Numbered from the stretch's first letter, positions 44,480 through 56,439 are shown. The stretch: DNA of 64,000 nt from Euphorbia lathyris (GCF_963576675.1 NC_088914.1:19385001-19449000), one strand, 5' to 3'. The notes: generated from the letters alone by a model not told the origin. Numbers and translations are program-made.

Positions 44480-45150
44480 TAAAAAGTATATAAAAAATAG
44501 AAAAATGGGAAACATGAAAGACGAAAAAACACGAAAAATACATTAAAAACGAAAAAACAATAAGAACATGAAAACGGAAAAATTGTAAAAACACGAAAAA
44601 TACATTAAAAACGAAAAAACAATAAGAACATGAAAACGGAAAAATTGTAAAAACACGAAAACATGAAAAAGTGTTAAAAACACGAAAAATGCGTTTATAA
44701 CGTTTTTTTTGTATTTTTTGTATTTTGTTACTTTTTTGTGTTATTCACGTTTTTCCATGTTTTTCGTATTTTTTCATATTTTTGTGTTTTTAACGTTTTC
44801 GTGTTTTGTTTGCGTTTTTCGCATTTTCATGTTTTTCACATATTGTCACGTTTTTGTGTTTTAGCATTTTTCATATTTTTTCGCATTTTCGTGTTTTTAT
44901 TTTTCACGTTTTTTAATATTTCGTGTTTTGTCACTTTTTCGCGCTATTCCTATTTTGTGTTTTTCGTGTGTTTGCTTCTTTTTTTTGCGTCTTCGTGTTT
45001 TTCGCATTTGTTCACGTTTTCATGTTTTTCGCGTTTTTTATTTTTTGCATATTCTCGTGTTTGTAACATTTTCACATTTTTCGTGTTTCATATTTTTCGT
45101 ATTTTTACATTTTTTAACGTTTTCGTCATTTTTCCATTTTTCACGTTTTA
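44480..45150. repeat. Degenerate T-rich (and complementary A-rich) low-complexity tract
   Basis: 44500-44700 is A-rich (ACGAAAAATACATTAAAAACG, with one roughly 70-bp unit repeated) and 44700-45150 is T-rich (TTTTTCGTGTTTTT-like), forming an imperfect inverted repeat within the TIR element. The Phe-rich frames over it are artefacts. Confidence 0.75.
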
Positions 45151-45871
45151 TATGATATAAATTATGGATTGACCAAAATTTATAAGATTTGGGAAAGTGA
45201 TTAGAGAGAAGATTGAGGATTTAATGGAGGATAATTTTGTAAATTACAAAAATATAATATTAGGAATAGGCTATTCCTAACCTAAATTGAAGAATAGCTA
45301 TTCCATGAAATCAAGAAATAGGGATTCCATGGAATAGATATTCCATAAAAAAATCAACCAAAGGTGGGAATAGTTATTCTTTAGGAATAGGCTATTCTAT
45401 TCCCCCTCTATTCCGCGAACCAAACGAGTTAGTATTAAATGATTGAGTTCTAATCCAATAAAAAAAAATTGCATAATAATTGTGTTAATTTAATCTGGTT
45501 AATGTCGAATTACATGAATTATAATTTTATTATATGAATAATAATTGAAATTTTAGATTACATGAATTATATATAATTTTACTGTACATGAATAAAATAG
45601 TAGTATTTTTAAAAATATGATGGTATTTTTTTTATTAGTGAAATCGTGTTTATATATTAAATGTGATATTTAAAAACATTAGAATTTATAATAATTTTAC
45701 GAATGTAATTTAAACTATTTAATTTTGTGGTAATTCAAAGATTCAATCTAAAATAACATATCTATATCTATCTATACTCAGGAATTTTCACATGCACCTT
45801 AATGAGCAAGTGAATTTGCTCATTCACCGTTAAATCTAGGCTTATTAAATTACTATATATCTAGGCTTAGA

Positions 45872-48071
45872 TCTATACTATATATAATAGTGGAAACAGA
45901 GAGAATTTCCAAGAAGTGTTTTAGAGGTTTTTTTTAATTTAGTTGGCACCGTAGGAATAAAGAGAATAAATATGTTAATGAATTTTAATTATCTCTATAT
46001 AATTAGAACTATATTAACACATTATTTATTGTCAATTAATAGCTCATCAATTAAAATAATAAAAGAAAGTAAGAGTTACAGGAAGATGAAAAAACACAAA
46101 GTGAAGGAAATCCAAAAGTCACAAAATAAACCTATATTATAAAGTATGATAGATAGTATTCCATCATTATAATCAATCTTATTCTTCTTTTCGAAAATGG
46201 TAAGGTAGTTGCTACCGGTAGGGTATCATATTTGGCTGATTACATGCAAATTAAGGGGACGAAGTGGTGAATTTCCAACCGACGGCGGTGGTAATGGAAG
46301 CAGAGGAGGAGAAGAACGTGCTTTTGCTATTAAGGATCAGTCTTATTTTTCTTCTCCTATATTAACTTCATTCTAATGAATTTGTATTTATGATTTTCTA
46401 ATTCTTGGGTGATTGATTGCGTTTGTACATTGTTACGATTTTGGATTTAGTGGATCATTTTTTTATTGTCATTTTTCTTTTTTCAATCAAGTAAGGTTGT
46501 AGCAAATATGAGAATATCTCTTTGTATTCTTCTATTTTTCTTCTTTTCTTCTATTAAAACTAATAAACCTTTGATAAATAATCTATTGAAAGTAGACGTT
46601 AATGGTGATGAAAAAGCAAGAAGATGAAGGTGGTAATGAAGGATGAGAGAATGAAAGTGATGTAGACATGCATGTTTTTATTTGATGATTTTCACCTTCC
46701 ATTTCAAATTTTTAATTGACATATTAAGTATTTATATTTGGCTTAATACACAAATAACCCCCTGAACTTGTCCAAATGTTGCAACTGCCCCCTCTAACTT
46801 TCAATTGTAACAACTTACCCCTCGAACTTGTATAATTGTAACAATTTACCCCTTAAACTTGTTCAATTGTAAAATATAACCCCAAATTGCTGACATGGAC
46901 TACAATTGAAGAGACACGTGAAATGCAAAAACTGCAACGCTCGTGAAGTGTGATAATCAGATATTTGGCGTGATACGAATCCGAGGAAACACTTTTACTG
47001 TTGCTTCAAGTACGGGATAAAAAAATTCCCAATTTAGGGTTATGTTTTACAATTGAACAAGTTTAAGGGGTAAGTTGTTACAATTGAAAGTTGAGGGGGG
47101 TAGTTGCAACATTTGGACAAGTTTAGGGGGTTATTTGTGTATTAGGCCTTTATATTTAGCTCTTTAAACAAGTTTAGGTACTAACATGGTACCCCTTAAA
47201 GTTCAAGACCAATTAAGTTTTGCTAGACAAGTTCAGCCGATTAATATATTAAGTCTATTATTATTATTATTATTTATTTATTTATTAAGGTTATTAGTCA
47301 TAGCAGTATCTATAGTTCATGAAGTTGCTTTTATAAAATTATTGGTTTTAATTGATTATATTATTATATATAATAGCGGAAGCAAAGATAATTAGTAAGA
47401 AGTGTTTTAGAGGTCTTTTTGCTTAGTTGGCACCGTAGGAAAAAATATATGAATTTAAATTAGATATATTAATAGTAATTAGAAAATTGAAATATCAATA
47501 ACTACTACATTAATATGATAAATACTATTTTAGTTTTATAGTTAAAATAAATTCATTAATTAAATAGCCTATACAAATTCCATCATACAGTTTCATGAAT
47601 TCAAAACCTTGAATTTTAAATAGAATCTCATTTTCATATCCAAATTGAAATATTCATCCTCTCAATCTTTCTGAACTATAATTTAATTATTAATTAGTAA
47701 TTCACTTTTGTATTATTCTATCGTTTCTTCATTGCTTGATGAAGGTTTTGATGAATTTAGAGAATTTTTATTAACAGATGTAATCGACTTATTACAAAGT
47801 GCAGTAAGTATTTTAAAATTACAAGATATTATATAGAAAAAATATTATACGAGACGGAAAGGAATGACCCTAGCAAACATATCAACAGAGACAATAGATT
47901 ATGACTTCAACAACTTTAAAACACTATTATCGAAACAATTATAAAGGTATGTTTATTAATTTAGATTATTTTAAAACAAAATATTAATATCACTATATGT
48001 AAATAATACAAAATTTTAAATTTATGTATAAAAAATTTATCCACGCGCGCAACGCGCGGACACAATACTAG
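45872..48071 (+). mobile_element. Non-autonomous Helitron
   Basis: Starts TCTATACTATATATAATAG directly after an A and ends CTAG directly before a T, with the hairpin CGCGCG-CAA-CGCGCG (48044-48058) about 9 nt before the CTAG. These are Helitron hallmarks (TC start, CTRR end with hairpin, A/T insertion, no target duplication). No RepHel frame. The 5'-terminal segment of about 85 bp (TATATAATAGYGGAARCA, AGAAGTGTTTTAGAGG, TTAGTTGGCACCGTAGG) recurs at about 47355-47440. A Mutator-like MITE is inserted at 46740-47148. Confidence 0.75.
46740..47148. mobile_element. Mutator-like MITE inside the Helitron
   Basis: Ends GGCTTAATACACAAATAACC and, mirrored, GGTTATTTGTGTATTAGGCC-type, with a perfect 9-bp duplication TTTATATTT (46731-46739, 47149-47157). 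Subterminal TGAACTTGTCCAAATGTTGC and its complement. Confidence 0.85.
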
Positions 48072-48829
48072 TTATTTATTAAGTTAAACTCAACTATTAA
48101 AACTAATAAGTAATACTCAACTACTAAAATTAGTTGGTTTGATTCACCTTACCCGGCTTTAGACCCAACATTCTTACCCAGGTCCAACATTGCCTATTCG
48201 ATAAGCTTTTTCTATCTGTAATCAACCATAGGCATAGTGTAGCATTCGTTGCCCTTTTACCCTCTCTAGGTAAAGTGGAAACCATAGGATCTGTTGATAT
48301 AAGAGTTCTGTCTTATCTCCGCCTCTAGGGTTGGAGATGTCTCCTCTACGGAGAAGTGCTCAAGCTTTCTCTTACTCCAGGTGTAAACATCATTCTTGTT
48401 GATTTCATGTCGGGTGTAGTTTTATACCTTTAAATTATTAATTTGTATATTTGATGTAAAGGAAAAGCGGTTCAAAAATATGTAAACAAATGGTTTTAAA
48501 ATGAATTTCTTTTGGAATAAATTTCACAGTTCCAGTAATTTCAGAATATAGTATTGTAATTTGAAAATATGACGAATGTTTCTTAATTTCTTTTTTCTTT
48601 CTTGTTCTTTTAGTGGAAAATATATTATTGAATTTAGTGATAGTTAAAATTTGAAATCGTGTTTATATCGTGTTTAGTATTTTTTTTTAGATATATTTAG
48701 AAATTGATAATTTAGAAATTTTTGTTTCGAATTTTTTGTTTCGAATTTTTTTTATAGTTTTTAAATAATTCGCATGTTTAGAATTTTAAGAATTCAACTA
48801 TATTTTTTATGGTGCGATGAAGTATATGG
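48072..48829. other. Spacer, nothing recognised
   Basis: AT-rich with a less AT-rich patch at 48140-48420 that I could not assign. Confidence 0.35.
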
Positions 48830-49260
48830 GCCAAGCCCAGTAGGGTCCATCACCAAAGCAAACCCTTGTTTTAAATCAATCCATATATACAACCATAAGC
48901 AGACTAAGAGTGATGGTAAAAGATTCTACAAACACATACACACTCTTTCTATCTTAAAACTATTTTCCTATTACAATTATGTCTTCCTCTTACAATCTTT
49001 GGCATGACCGTCAGAATGTTTCTAGGGAGTGCTTTTAGTACAGGAGGAGCATCGACCGACAGAATCATCTGGGAGATCCCATATCTTCATTATTTGGTGT
49101 AATGAGCATGGAGTAACAAACGACTCCTATAGTCATTTGATGCAATCTCTCCTCGACGAAACATTATGACAAATAAACAAGTAGCGCCCACACCGGTAAA
49201 AAGAAATTATACATCCATATCGAGGCGTCAAGCTTGGGATAGGAAGAGGCCCAGCTAAGC
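48830..49260. mobile_element. Possible LTR/leader remnant of the following Ty3 element
   Basis: GC content rises at 48830 (GGGCCAAGCCCAGTAGGG). It precedes recognisable gag sequence in the right orientation, so it may be LTR and leader, but no second LTR or terminal motif supports this. Confidence 0.25.
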
Positions 49261-49269
49261 CCAAGCGGG

Positions 49270-50780
49270 CTGCCTCAAAATCTTGCCCCGTTATTCACAG
49301 AGGTTGATTCCGATGATGAGGCTTTCGGACCCTCATCAGCATAATCAAGAGTTTTCGTACAACCCAAGTGATCCAAACAGTAGCGCAGATGAAAATCATT
49401 AAGCAGAAACAAGTCCTCCAAGATGAATACATCAAGATTTGGGAATTCCTTAAAGCCCAAGCAAGTTCACAACGTCAATCTCCCAACCTCTCGTGGCACC
49501 AATCTCACTATTTCCTGTCAGAGTCACTCCACCTACGGCACACCCCATGCAATCTCCCCCATCAGCGTCTTAGCCTTTTGGGATCATCTAGCGACTCACA
49601 TCGTCGCAACAGACCCGACATTGATAACCATGGCCCCACAAAAAGTCGAGGACCTGTTAGAATACAAGATCCAGAAGTTTCTTAATAAGCGAGCTTTAGG
49701 CGGAGTTATGGGGGGACATAATGTCAAGCAAAACCCCCATCGTACATCACATCATTGACGCTCGATCTTCCAAAGATTAGAAAACCCTGAGGCTAACTTT
49801 CTAGCCCGGAACCGAGAACCCTAACAACCATGTAGCTTCATTGTACCATAAATTTATACTCAAAAGACGAGGACATCATATGTAAAGTTTTTTCCACTGT
49901 ATTGTTTGGAAGCGTGCAAGAGTGGTATATGGATTTCCATTGACTGTTTTTACCTGCTCAAGGACCTTTTCCTCTCCCGCTTTGCGACTATGGCTAAGGT
50001 CAGAAAAATCAGCTCGAAACTAAATAGTGTGCATTAAAGGCCAATGGAGCCCTTTAGAAACTTCCTCTCCAGATTTCATCACCTTGCTTTCCAAGTCAAA
50101 TGCCTAAACATGGAGGTTGCCCATAAAGCTCTAGCCAAAAGAATGTCATGTGAACCCCTTAAAGCAGAAGTGCTTCCACAAGCTCCCCCGTTCCTTCGAA
50201 GAATTCATGACTGTGGCCCAAACTTTCATACGCTACGATGATTGTGATAGACCATTGGGCTATTTCTTTCTGTCTCTTTTCTTCTAACCTCTTTCCGGAA
50301 AGGAAGGTAGAGAAGGATAGGGATTCCATACTAATAGTTTAATAAAGCCGGTGGCAATAGCACTAGCCTGCAAGCAAGGCTGCAAAGAGTGCGGTCAAGA
50401 GGTTTGTTACCATTTCCTTCTACAGTTAGCAGTGTACGGGGCTCTGTCAACAGATTCGGAATAATCACATTTACGTGTCCGGATTCGTTCTCAAGAATGA
50501 GTTGATGGAAGGTTTGCTGCAATCATTCGAGAGGTAAGGAGTCCAAGAAAGACAATTCCAAAGGCGACGGGAAATGTGAAGAAAGGGCTAGGCAATTTGC
50601 CGACCCAAAACAGACAGGAAGAGCCAAGAGAGATGATGGTCCTATGCCTTTCGACCATGGTAAGAAGAAGAACAGACTGACTCTCGTGCCACGTCCAAAA
50701 TAAGCCACTCAACTGGTTGAGAAGTGCACTTCTCAGATAGAGCAACGCCTCAACCACCCTGAAAATCTGCACAGTCACAC
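49270..50780 (+). pseudogene. Decayed Ty3/gypsy gag remnant
   Basis: Broken frames carry gag-domain patterns in order: HHIIDARSSKD (about 49747), LYHKFILK (about 49840), a KVFSTVLFGSVQEWYMDFH block (about 49883-49940), and RNFLSRFHHLAFQVKCLNME followed by VAHKALAKRM (50053-50145), which matches the family pattern ESLRDFLRRF..EA..V..LN..VA. A Lys/Arg/Asp-rich stretch (about 50540-50690) resembles a gag C-terminal linker. Many frameshifts and stops. The segment 50240-50500 is unassigned. Confidence 0.5.
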
Positions 50781-50789
50781 AAGGTGATG

Positions 50790-51337
50790 GTTGCATTCAC
50801 TTTGTACAAGCTGAACTTGGATGGATTACGACTAGATTGCGATCAGATTGTAGCTGATGGTTGTATTCACTCTGATTATGGATGTTGGTTCTCTTGTTTG
50901 TGCATAAAATTGCCTTGGGAATTCATTCCAAGCTAAGGTCTGGACCATGTATTCGGGAATTAATTTGGCCTTAAGCTTGGGCATTATAGCCCTAGAGATT
51001 GAGTCGGACAATATTGACGTTGTTAAAAGCATTACTGATACGAAGAAGAGAGCTTGCGGCTCAAATAATCTGGTTAAGAGCATTCAAAGCGATATCAAAA
51101 GGTTTCATTCTACTATTATCCATCATGTGTTTAGAGAGCAAAAATAGAGTGCTGATGACTTGGCCAACTTAGCGCACGACTTCCCTCTTGGCGTTACTTG
51201 CTTGGACTCTCCTCCGGATCAAATTCTGCATCTTCTTCTAGATGAACACCTGTTTTACTCGAATGACTTTAGGATAGTTTTAATTATTTTCCCTACTTTG
51301 TTTTTGTTTGTTCTTTTCTTTCTATCGAAAAAAAGTT
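50790..51337 (+). pseudogene. L1-type LINE 3' fragment: RNase H end
   Basis: Frame 50929-51147 reads QAKVWTMYSGINLALSLG, IEIESDN-like (IALEIESDNIDVVKSI), then HHVFREQ, a stop TAG at 51145-51147, and ADDLANLAHDFPLG. This parallels the RNase H of the LINE at 15062-19870. As in that copy the AELW-type glutamate position is lysine (QAKVW). Ends TTCTTTCTATCGAAAAAAAG, a LINE-like 3' end. Confidence 0.65.
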
Positions 51338-51794
51338 TAAATAGTGTCATTTTGGCATTTTCTCCCTCTATGAACAAGAATCTTATAAGAAAATGACTAG
51401 AACGAATTGAATAGAAATGAATAGAAAGATGGTAGCTCGGCTATGTTTTCATTACCAATAGTTAATAATATGAAATAAAAGCCGTGTGAAATCAATCTGG
51501 AGATACTTAATTACGTATCCAAAAAGAAATAAATATGCAGCTTGATCAATGGAAAGATTCAATTCAAGTAGCGCAATACATTTGCAAATAAAGCATGAAA
51601 AAGAAATTAAAATATCATAAATTTATGCTAATAATAACTTTTCTTTTCCTGAAATATCAAACATTAACTTCTTTGAACTTGTATGTATCACATTACCCAA
51701 TATTAGAGGGTCAGTTCGTCACTTTATCACCAGAAGGTCAATATATATCACTTTCAGTAAATTCAGAGGTTAATATATATCACTGCATGAAACA
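51338..51794. other. 3' flank of the AMSH2-like gene
   Basis: AT-rich; contains the presumed 3' UTR of the minus-strand gene ending at 51795. Nothing else supported. Confidence 0.4.
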
Positions 51795-54700
51795 TCAACG
51801 TAAGTCAAAGATTTCAAATCTCAAATTAGAATTAGTGTATACATTACAACATTGCTCATAAATGGGACTTCCATCTGCTGGTTCGCTATGAGAATGAAAT
51901 CCTGTCTCTTCACACTCTTTCAGAACATTCATACCACTGGGTTCCGATATCCGGAATATTCCGTAGCTCCTTCAAGCCATCAATACATAATGAAAGCATA
52001 TGAATAATCATGTCAAAATGGGTTACCATGTTATGCAATTTGTATATTCCACATGATTAAAAAAAAAAAAAAGGGCGGCCCGGTCGCATTACGCGTCCCC
52101 GCTGAGCGAGGGTCCGGGGAGGGGTCCCACCATGATTATATAAAAAAAATTCGTTTTGTTTTTCTTCTTATAAACTGTTCATTCAATTAATTTCAAATAA
52201 GTCGTATCTAGCTCAGACCAATAAATAGAACTGAGGTTATAGTTAAAGCCGCTAGTAGAAAACCGAAAAAACTAGTTATAGTAGGCATGAAGGAGCTAAA
52301 TAAACTTTTTTATACATATGCTTGTAAAGCAAAGGCACTTTCCTAAGTTCAATTTTTTGAAAGACAAGAGGTAAAGAAAAATACCAAATGTAAAGAATAA
52401 GTTCAATGATAAAAATGACAATTTATAATCATGTCAAACAAGGATCATATTAAGCTGGCTGGTTTTATAAATTGCGATGTCGTATCAGAAATTGACAACT
52501 CTATATATGAAACAAGCCTACATTACAAGTGCCTATAATTGTTTCACGCATTCTTTATCGGAGTTTTTTTACAAACGAAATGTAGCATAAATAGTGTGAC
52601 AACCTAGAAATTCCTTTTATCTGCAAAAGATATATTTAACTTTCTTTAAATAGGTTTGAGAAAATTCAGATCAGTATATTTTCATAACTGGTTCTATAAT
52701 GAGCAAAATGCAAATTTGGTACTTGTACATGCCTCGATTTGTGGATTCAGTCCTTGAGCTTTAATTTGGTCACACTTAGTCCTTATTGGTCCCAAATGGT
52801 AAACAGACTTATTGACTAGAAGACTATTGTTACTGATGATTGGTGAAGGAAATCTAATGTTCAGTTAGCATAGAGAACGAACAAACGCAATGACTCGCTT
52901 GCAGGTGATAATACCATTTGTTAAGATTAAGAACCACTTTTGACCAAATTAAAAGGACGAGGACTAAAAATGAAAAATTGAAGATTAGGGACCAAATGAC
53001 CCATAAGATAACATACATGGAAAGTTGAGACAGTTTATGTGAAAGTAGCGAACCTTGAGGTATCAGTTGGAGCCATTACTATGGCAAATGCCTCCGGTAC
53101 CATTACCTTAATGCACAAAATAGCAAAAGCATAAAAAATAGTCAAATTTTAAAAGCATCCTCATAAGAAAGAAATAGACAGAGTAAGATTTATGGATTCA
53201 AATAGGAACAAAAATAACAAGGAAGCACTAGATTCAAGTAAAAATTCATCAATTAGTAACCTTTCGTGGAATCCGTAAGTGTTGAGGTGAGAAAATACCT
53301 GGTATGAGTACTGAGTATGCAAATCTACAGATGACATGAAACAACTTTGAGAAGGATGCGTCTGAAAAAACAAATAATAAACCAACAACTTAGGAGCACA
53401 AAAAGAATGGTTAAGTAAACTAAAATGAATAAACATACATGAATCCATCCCACAGGAAGAAGAGATCGTTCATTCTGTATGGCAAAAGATTCTTCCTCTT
53501 TTATGGCTTCACACTGTTATCCATGATTCGCAGAGTCAAAAAACTAGACCACGAAATAAATCATGGAACGCGATGCTTTAAAGTCAGCAAGTGCCAAAAT
53601 TCCCCAAGAATACTCACAGAATTAGAAGATGATTTTTGTTTTGGTATTATCAGAGTGGTCACATAGTAAGTATCCCTCTCCTGTTATTGTGAAGAACAAA
53701 ATTAATTACAAGAATGCTTAAAAATTACAAAATGATGCTGGTCTATGATTGTATAAAATGTGAAGATCTTCAAAATCATTGCAATCCTGCAGTGATTTTA
53801 AAGGAGAGGAACTAACATGACATAACATGAAAAAAAGCACTCACAAAGAAACACTGTGAACAAGTTCAGGAAAATGATAATTTGTGTACGAAAAACATTA
53901 AGGAAATGATCCAGCACTGGTAAAATTGATAAATCCTTTTCAGTTCTGTAACAGCTGGACAAAATTTTAGAACTTACGAGAAAAGCACCGAGAACGCCAC
54001 AAGTTTCAAGATCGCGCTCTGTATTTTCTCGAGCAAGCTCAAGAAAAGCTTCCATCAACTGTGCTGACTAACGAATCCAGTAAAAAATTATTAAATGATC
54101 GTGTACAACAGTATTGCAATAGCAAAGAAAGACATACACCTGAATTTCTCGAGCATATGCATAGTTCAAGTTCTTACAATGTGTATGTTTTGCAGGATTT
54201 TAGATGTTGATGGTTGATTGCTCAAATTTGCACCTGAATTTGTAACTGGAATAAGTGAAACATGAGCAGGTTTTGGTGCCTTCTCTACAAATGACAGTAT
54301 GGTAGAAGGGGAAGACTGAGTAACAGCTTGAACGGTTAGACTCTGGCATTTGCTTCTTGTGCAAATCAAATTCTTGCACGCAAATTCGACTGTGCATAAA
54401 GACGAACTTGCTAGCTCAGCTTTATCTTCGCCAACGATATTTAATCTGTAATAAAGTTAAACTTAATCAATCTGCCAAACCAAAAAGTGAACACAGAAAT
54501 AGTAATTTCAGCTACTTAAGACCAGATTAAGATGAGGATATATGAATATGAAGAAAAGAAACAAGTAGCGGTATTTAGTGGAAATGACATTTCTTTTTTT
54601 GGGAAAAGTAGAAAAAAACGCGGTTTCGCACATTTGCAAACAGAGGAATGTGGTCTTTTTTATTCTAGAAGAAATCATGTGTTTTACATGCTAGTAAAAT

Positions 54701-54861
54701 AAGGATTCAACCAATGGTATTAGTCTTTGCAATGTATGTTAGATTGTTTATGCTCCTTATCCTAATCCGAAATATACATATAGGAAAGAAAATCTTTGAG
54801 AAAAAAATGATATATAATAAGAGAAGAAAATGACATACCGTTGACCTTTTTCTCCTGCCAT
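51795..54861 (-). CDS. AMSH2: AMSH-like ubiquitin thioesterase 2 (JAMM/MPN+ deubiquitinase)
   Basis: Eight coding exons in consistent phase: 54861-54839, 54445-54178, 54067-53978, 53680-53618, 53513-53439, 53361-53299, 53106-53054, 51969-51795; 810 nt, 269 residues plus TGA. Start at ATG 54861 (MAGEKGQ); the exon continues upstream to 54877 and joins a further 5' exon (55632-55577) that reads in frame but without a clear ATG, so a longer N-terminus is possible. Acceptor 54067 was preferred to a second AG at 54059 because it restores the conserved [11 protein letters not shown]+ catalytic motif: E118 (LETCG) and [14 protein letters not shown] giving H173, H175, S183, D186. C-terminus FEIFDLR is typical. 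Family role: zinc metalloprotease cleaving K63-linked ubiquitin in endosomal sorting (ESCRT). It lacks the N-terminal MIT-like region of AMSH1/3, as Arabidopsis AMSH2 does. All catalytic residues present. Confidence 0.92.
52057..52135 (-). mobile_element. SINE 3'-end fragment (Au-like)
   Basis: After a run of 13 A, GGGCGGCCCGGTCGCATTAC, then GCTGAGCGAGGGTCCGGGG and AGGGGTCCCACCA. Reverse-complemented this is TGGTGGGACCCCTCCCCGGA to CCGGGCCGCCC plus a T tail, resembling the 3' end of the plant Au SINE family. The tRNA-like 5' part is absent, so it is 5'-truncated. It lies in the last intron of the AMSH2-like gene. Family name is from memory. Confidence 0.6.
52137..52330 (-). other. NUPT: nuclear plastid DNA fragment containing petL
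   Basis: The segment reads as plastid DNA around petL (cytochrome b6-f subunit). It directly abuts the SINE fragment. It includes short flanks on both sides of petL; outer limits are approximate. Confidence 0.75.
52193..52288 (-). pseudogene. petL: petL (cytochrome b6-f complex subunit 6), plastid-derived pseudogene
   Basis: Minus-strand ATG 52288 to TGA 52193: 31 codons, the normal PetL length. It reads [17 protein letters not shown] then TSVLFIGLS, followed by TAG where plastid copies have a sense codon (usually Lys), then IRLI and the normal stop. The single transmembrane helix of PetL is recognisable. In a nuclear intron with a premature stop it is not functional. Confidence 0.85.
52700..53020. 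mobile_element. Inverted-repeat element in the AMSH2 last intron
   Basis: Left arm ATTTGGTACTTGTACATG, TCAGTCCTTGAGCTTTAATT, TTTGGTCACACTTAGTCC; right arm has the complements (TTGACCAAATTAAAAGGAC, GGACTAAAAATGAAAAATTG, GGGACCAAATGACCC). Arms about 90 bp, diverged. Ends approximate. Confidence 0.45.
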
Positions 54862-55640
54862 ATGAAATATCTTTAGCCTGTGTTATAATTGCATAATTAA
54901 TTAGAAACAACACCATGTCAATCTCATCATGTAAACTGATATAAAAATCTCTTAAATTATAGGTGAAATAAACTAAATTCAAATCACTGATTGCAATGAC
55001 ATGTAAACTGATATAAAAATCTCTTAAATTACAGGTGAAAGAAACTAAATTCAAATCATCTTAACCATTATAAAAACCACCAGATACTTAACAAAGATGG
55101 ATGCTAAAATCAACTCCAACTAATTCAATTAATTAGGTTTTCCAAACATCCCTAACATGATATCAGTTCATTTCTGATTACTAGACTTCCTACGCTTATT
55201 TACTAAAAAAAAATCAATGAAAGAATAAAAGAAGTGAAAAGAAAGAAATGATAATTGAAACCAAATGAAATTCTTTTCTCTAGTTGTTTTCTAACCTATT
55301 ATGTTCAACCAATACTGTTTTTGTGTGGTGAAATGTGAGGGATACATTACAAAATTAAATTACTCTTGGGAAATAAAAACTGGAATTTTCACATTGGAAG
55401 GGAATAGGGAAATATAATTCCATTTGTTTCTCTTCCCTTTATAGCACTCAAATTCTAGCCAACTAGCATCTACTCTTTTTCTTCCTCATCTTTGTAAACA
55501 AATTGAGAGAAATCTAATCTACTAATAATAATAATCAGTTTATGAGCAACAAATTCCAGAAAACAAGAACTAACCTTTGGAGAGAATCAATCGCATTTGG
55601 AGGTATTGAATCATGCCAGATCAACGGTTTCCAGGTCCCC
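54862..55640 (-). other. 5' exon(s) and intron of the AMSH2-like gene
   Basis: 55632-55577 reads GTWKPLIWHDSIPPNAIDSL on the minus strand, with an AG acceptor before it and a GTTAG donor after it; it splices in phase to 54877. It is either a coding 5' exon whose ATG lies further up, or 5' UTR. A 60-bp direct repeat (TGTAAACTGATATAAAAATC, TCTTAAATTAYAGGTGAAA) lies at 54930-55045 in the intron. Confidence 0.45.
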
Positions 55641-55960
55641 TGTTAATTATCTTCAATCAACTGTGCATACACCTGAAGAGGGAAATTAATGGATTGAAAA
55701 TCTCTAACATATAAAAGTTTCATATGCATATATAATCAAAGACAAAGGCAGAAGAAGAGTAACTGCAAAACTATGCTCTTATTATGATCCAATAGAACTG
55801 GGTAACTGATTGGGAAAAAGAAGAAGAGGAAAACCTTCACGGAATGGAATGCAAGTATGAGTGGGTTGCAAAGATAAGGATTATAGAAACAAAATTTTAG
55901 TTGAGTTTTTATGCTATTTTCTTGTCTCTAGTGCCGATTTTAGTTGGTGGGTTTAATGAA
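55640..55960. promoter_or_regulatory. Upstream region of the AMSH2-like gene
   Basis: The promoter should lie here or beyond, but no TATA box can be assigned. A second CAG acceptor-like site at about 55670 may belong to a 5' UTR intron. Confidence 0.25.
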
Positions 55961-55961
55961 A

Positions 55962-56130
55962 GGGTAAATTACACCCGTGGCCCCTAAACTTTGATCTTAT
56001 TTTCTTTATAGCATCTACACTTTGAAATTCGGATATAAAAATCCTTAAACTTTATCATGAAATAGAAATTCGGATATGAAAGTCCTTAAACTTTGTCATT
56101 CACTAACCTAAAATTCATGATTTGCTTGAG
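55962..56130. mobile_element. Truncated Mutator-like MITE, GGGTAAATTACACCC family
   Basis: Left end GGGTAAATTACACCCGTGGC then CCTAAACTTTG-type units, one of which is repeated (AAATTCGGATATRAAARTCC at about 56018 and 56065). The right arm is missing. Confidence 0.55.
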
Positions 56131-56439
56131 TACGAGAACATAAACTGTGCTATATGTATATATATATCAGTGATCGAAATGCAGCCAACCCCATATTTGG
56201 AAACTTCATTTTGATGGACTTTATAAGATTTCAATTCTATTTCCAATGAAATTCACTGCTTGGGAAAAATCAAACAAGAGAATTCAATGATTTGGTTTAG
56301 AATATAAAGTCATTTGAAGGAATTTGATTCCACACAATGCATAAAACTCTTAACCAATTGCAGATTTAAGGTCGTGTCATTTCCCTAAATGTCATTTCTA
56401 GTTTAAACTGGTGGCATCGCTCGCAGATTGGTCCTGTTA

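Larger units (their letters stand above)
34388..45426. mobile_element. TIR element (CGTTTGGTTCGCGGAATAGA) split by a Tat retrotransposon
   Basis: CGTTTGGTTCGCGGAATAGA at 34388 and its mirror TCTATTCCGCGAACCAAACG ending at 45426 are perfect 20-bp inverted ends. Inside are GGAATAGAAT-type repeats and a T-rich core (44700-45150). Without the retrotransposon (34553-44399 plus one TSD) the element would be about 1.2 kb. Target duplication not identified. Confidence 0.65.

Noticed and set aside
44738..45160. 140-codon Phe-rich frame
   Set aside because: Same T-rich repeat artefact inside a TIR element.
50240..50790. Mitochondrial insertion
   Set aside because: Considered because of its higher GC, but the flanks are Ty3 gag-like and part reads as a gag C-terminal linker; left as unassigned within the remnant.
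54139..54178. AMSH2 exon extending to the donor at 54139
   Set aside because: An in-frame TGA follows directly after 54178; the GTAAG donor at 54177 plus acceptor at 54067 gives the conserved SAQLMEAF.
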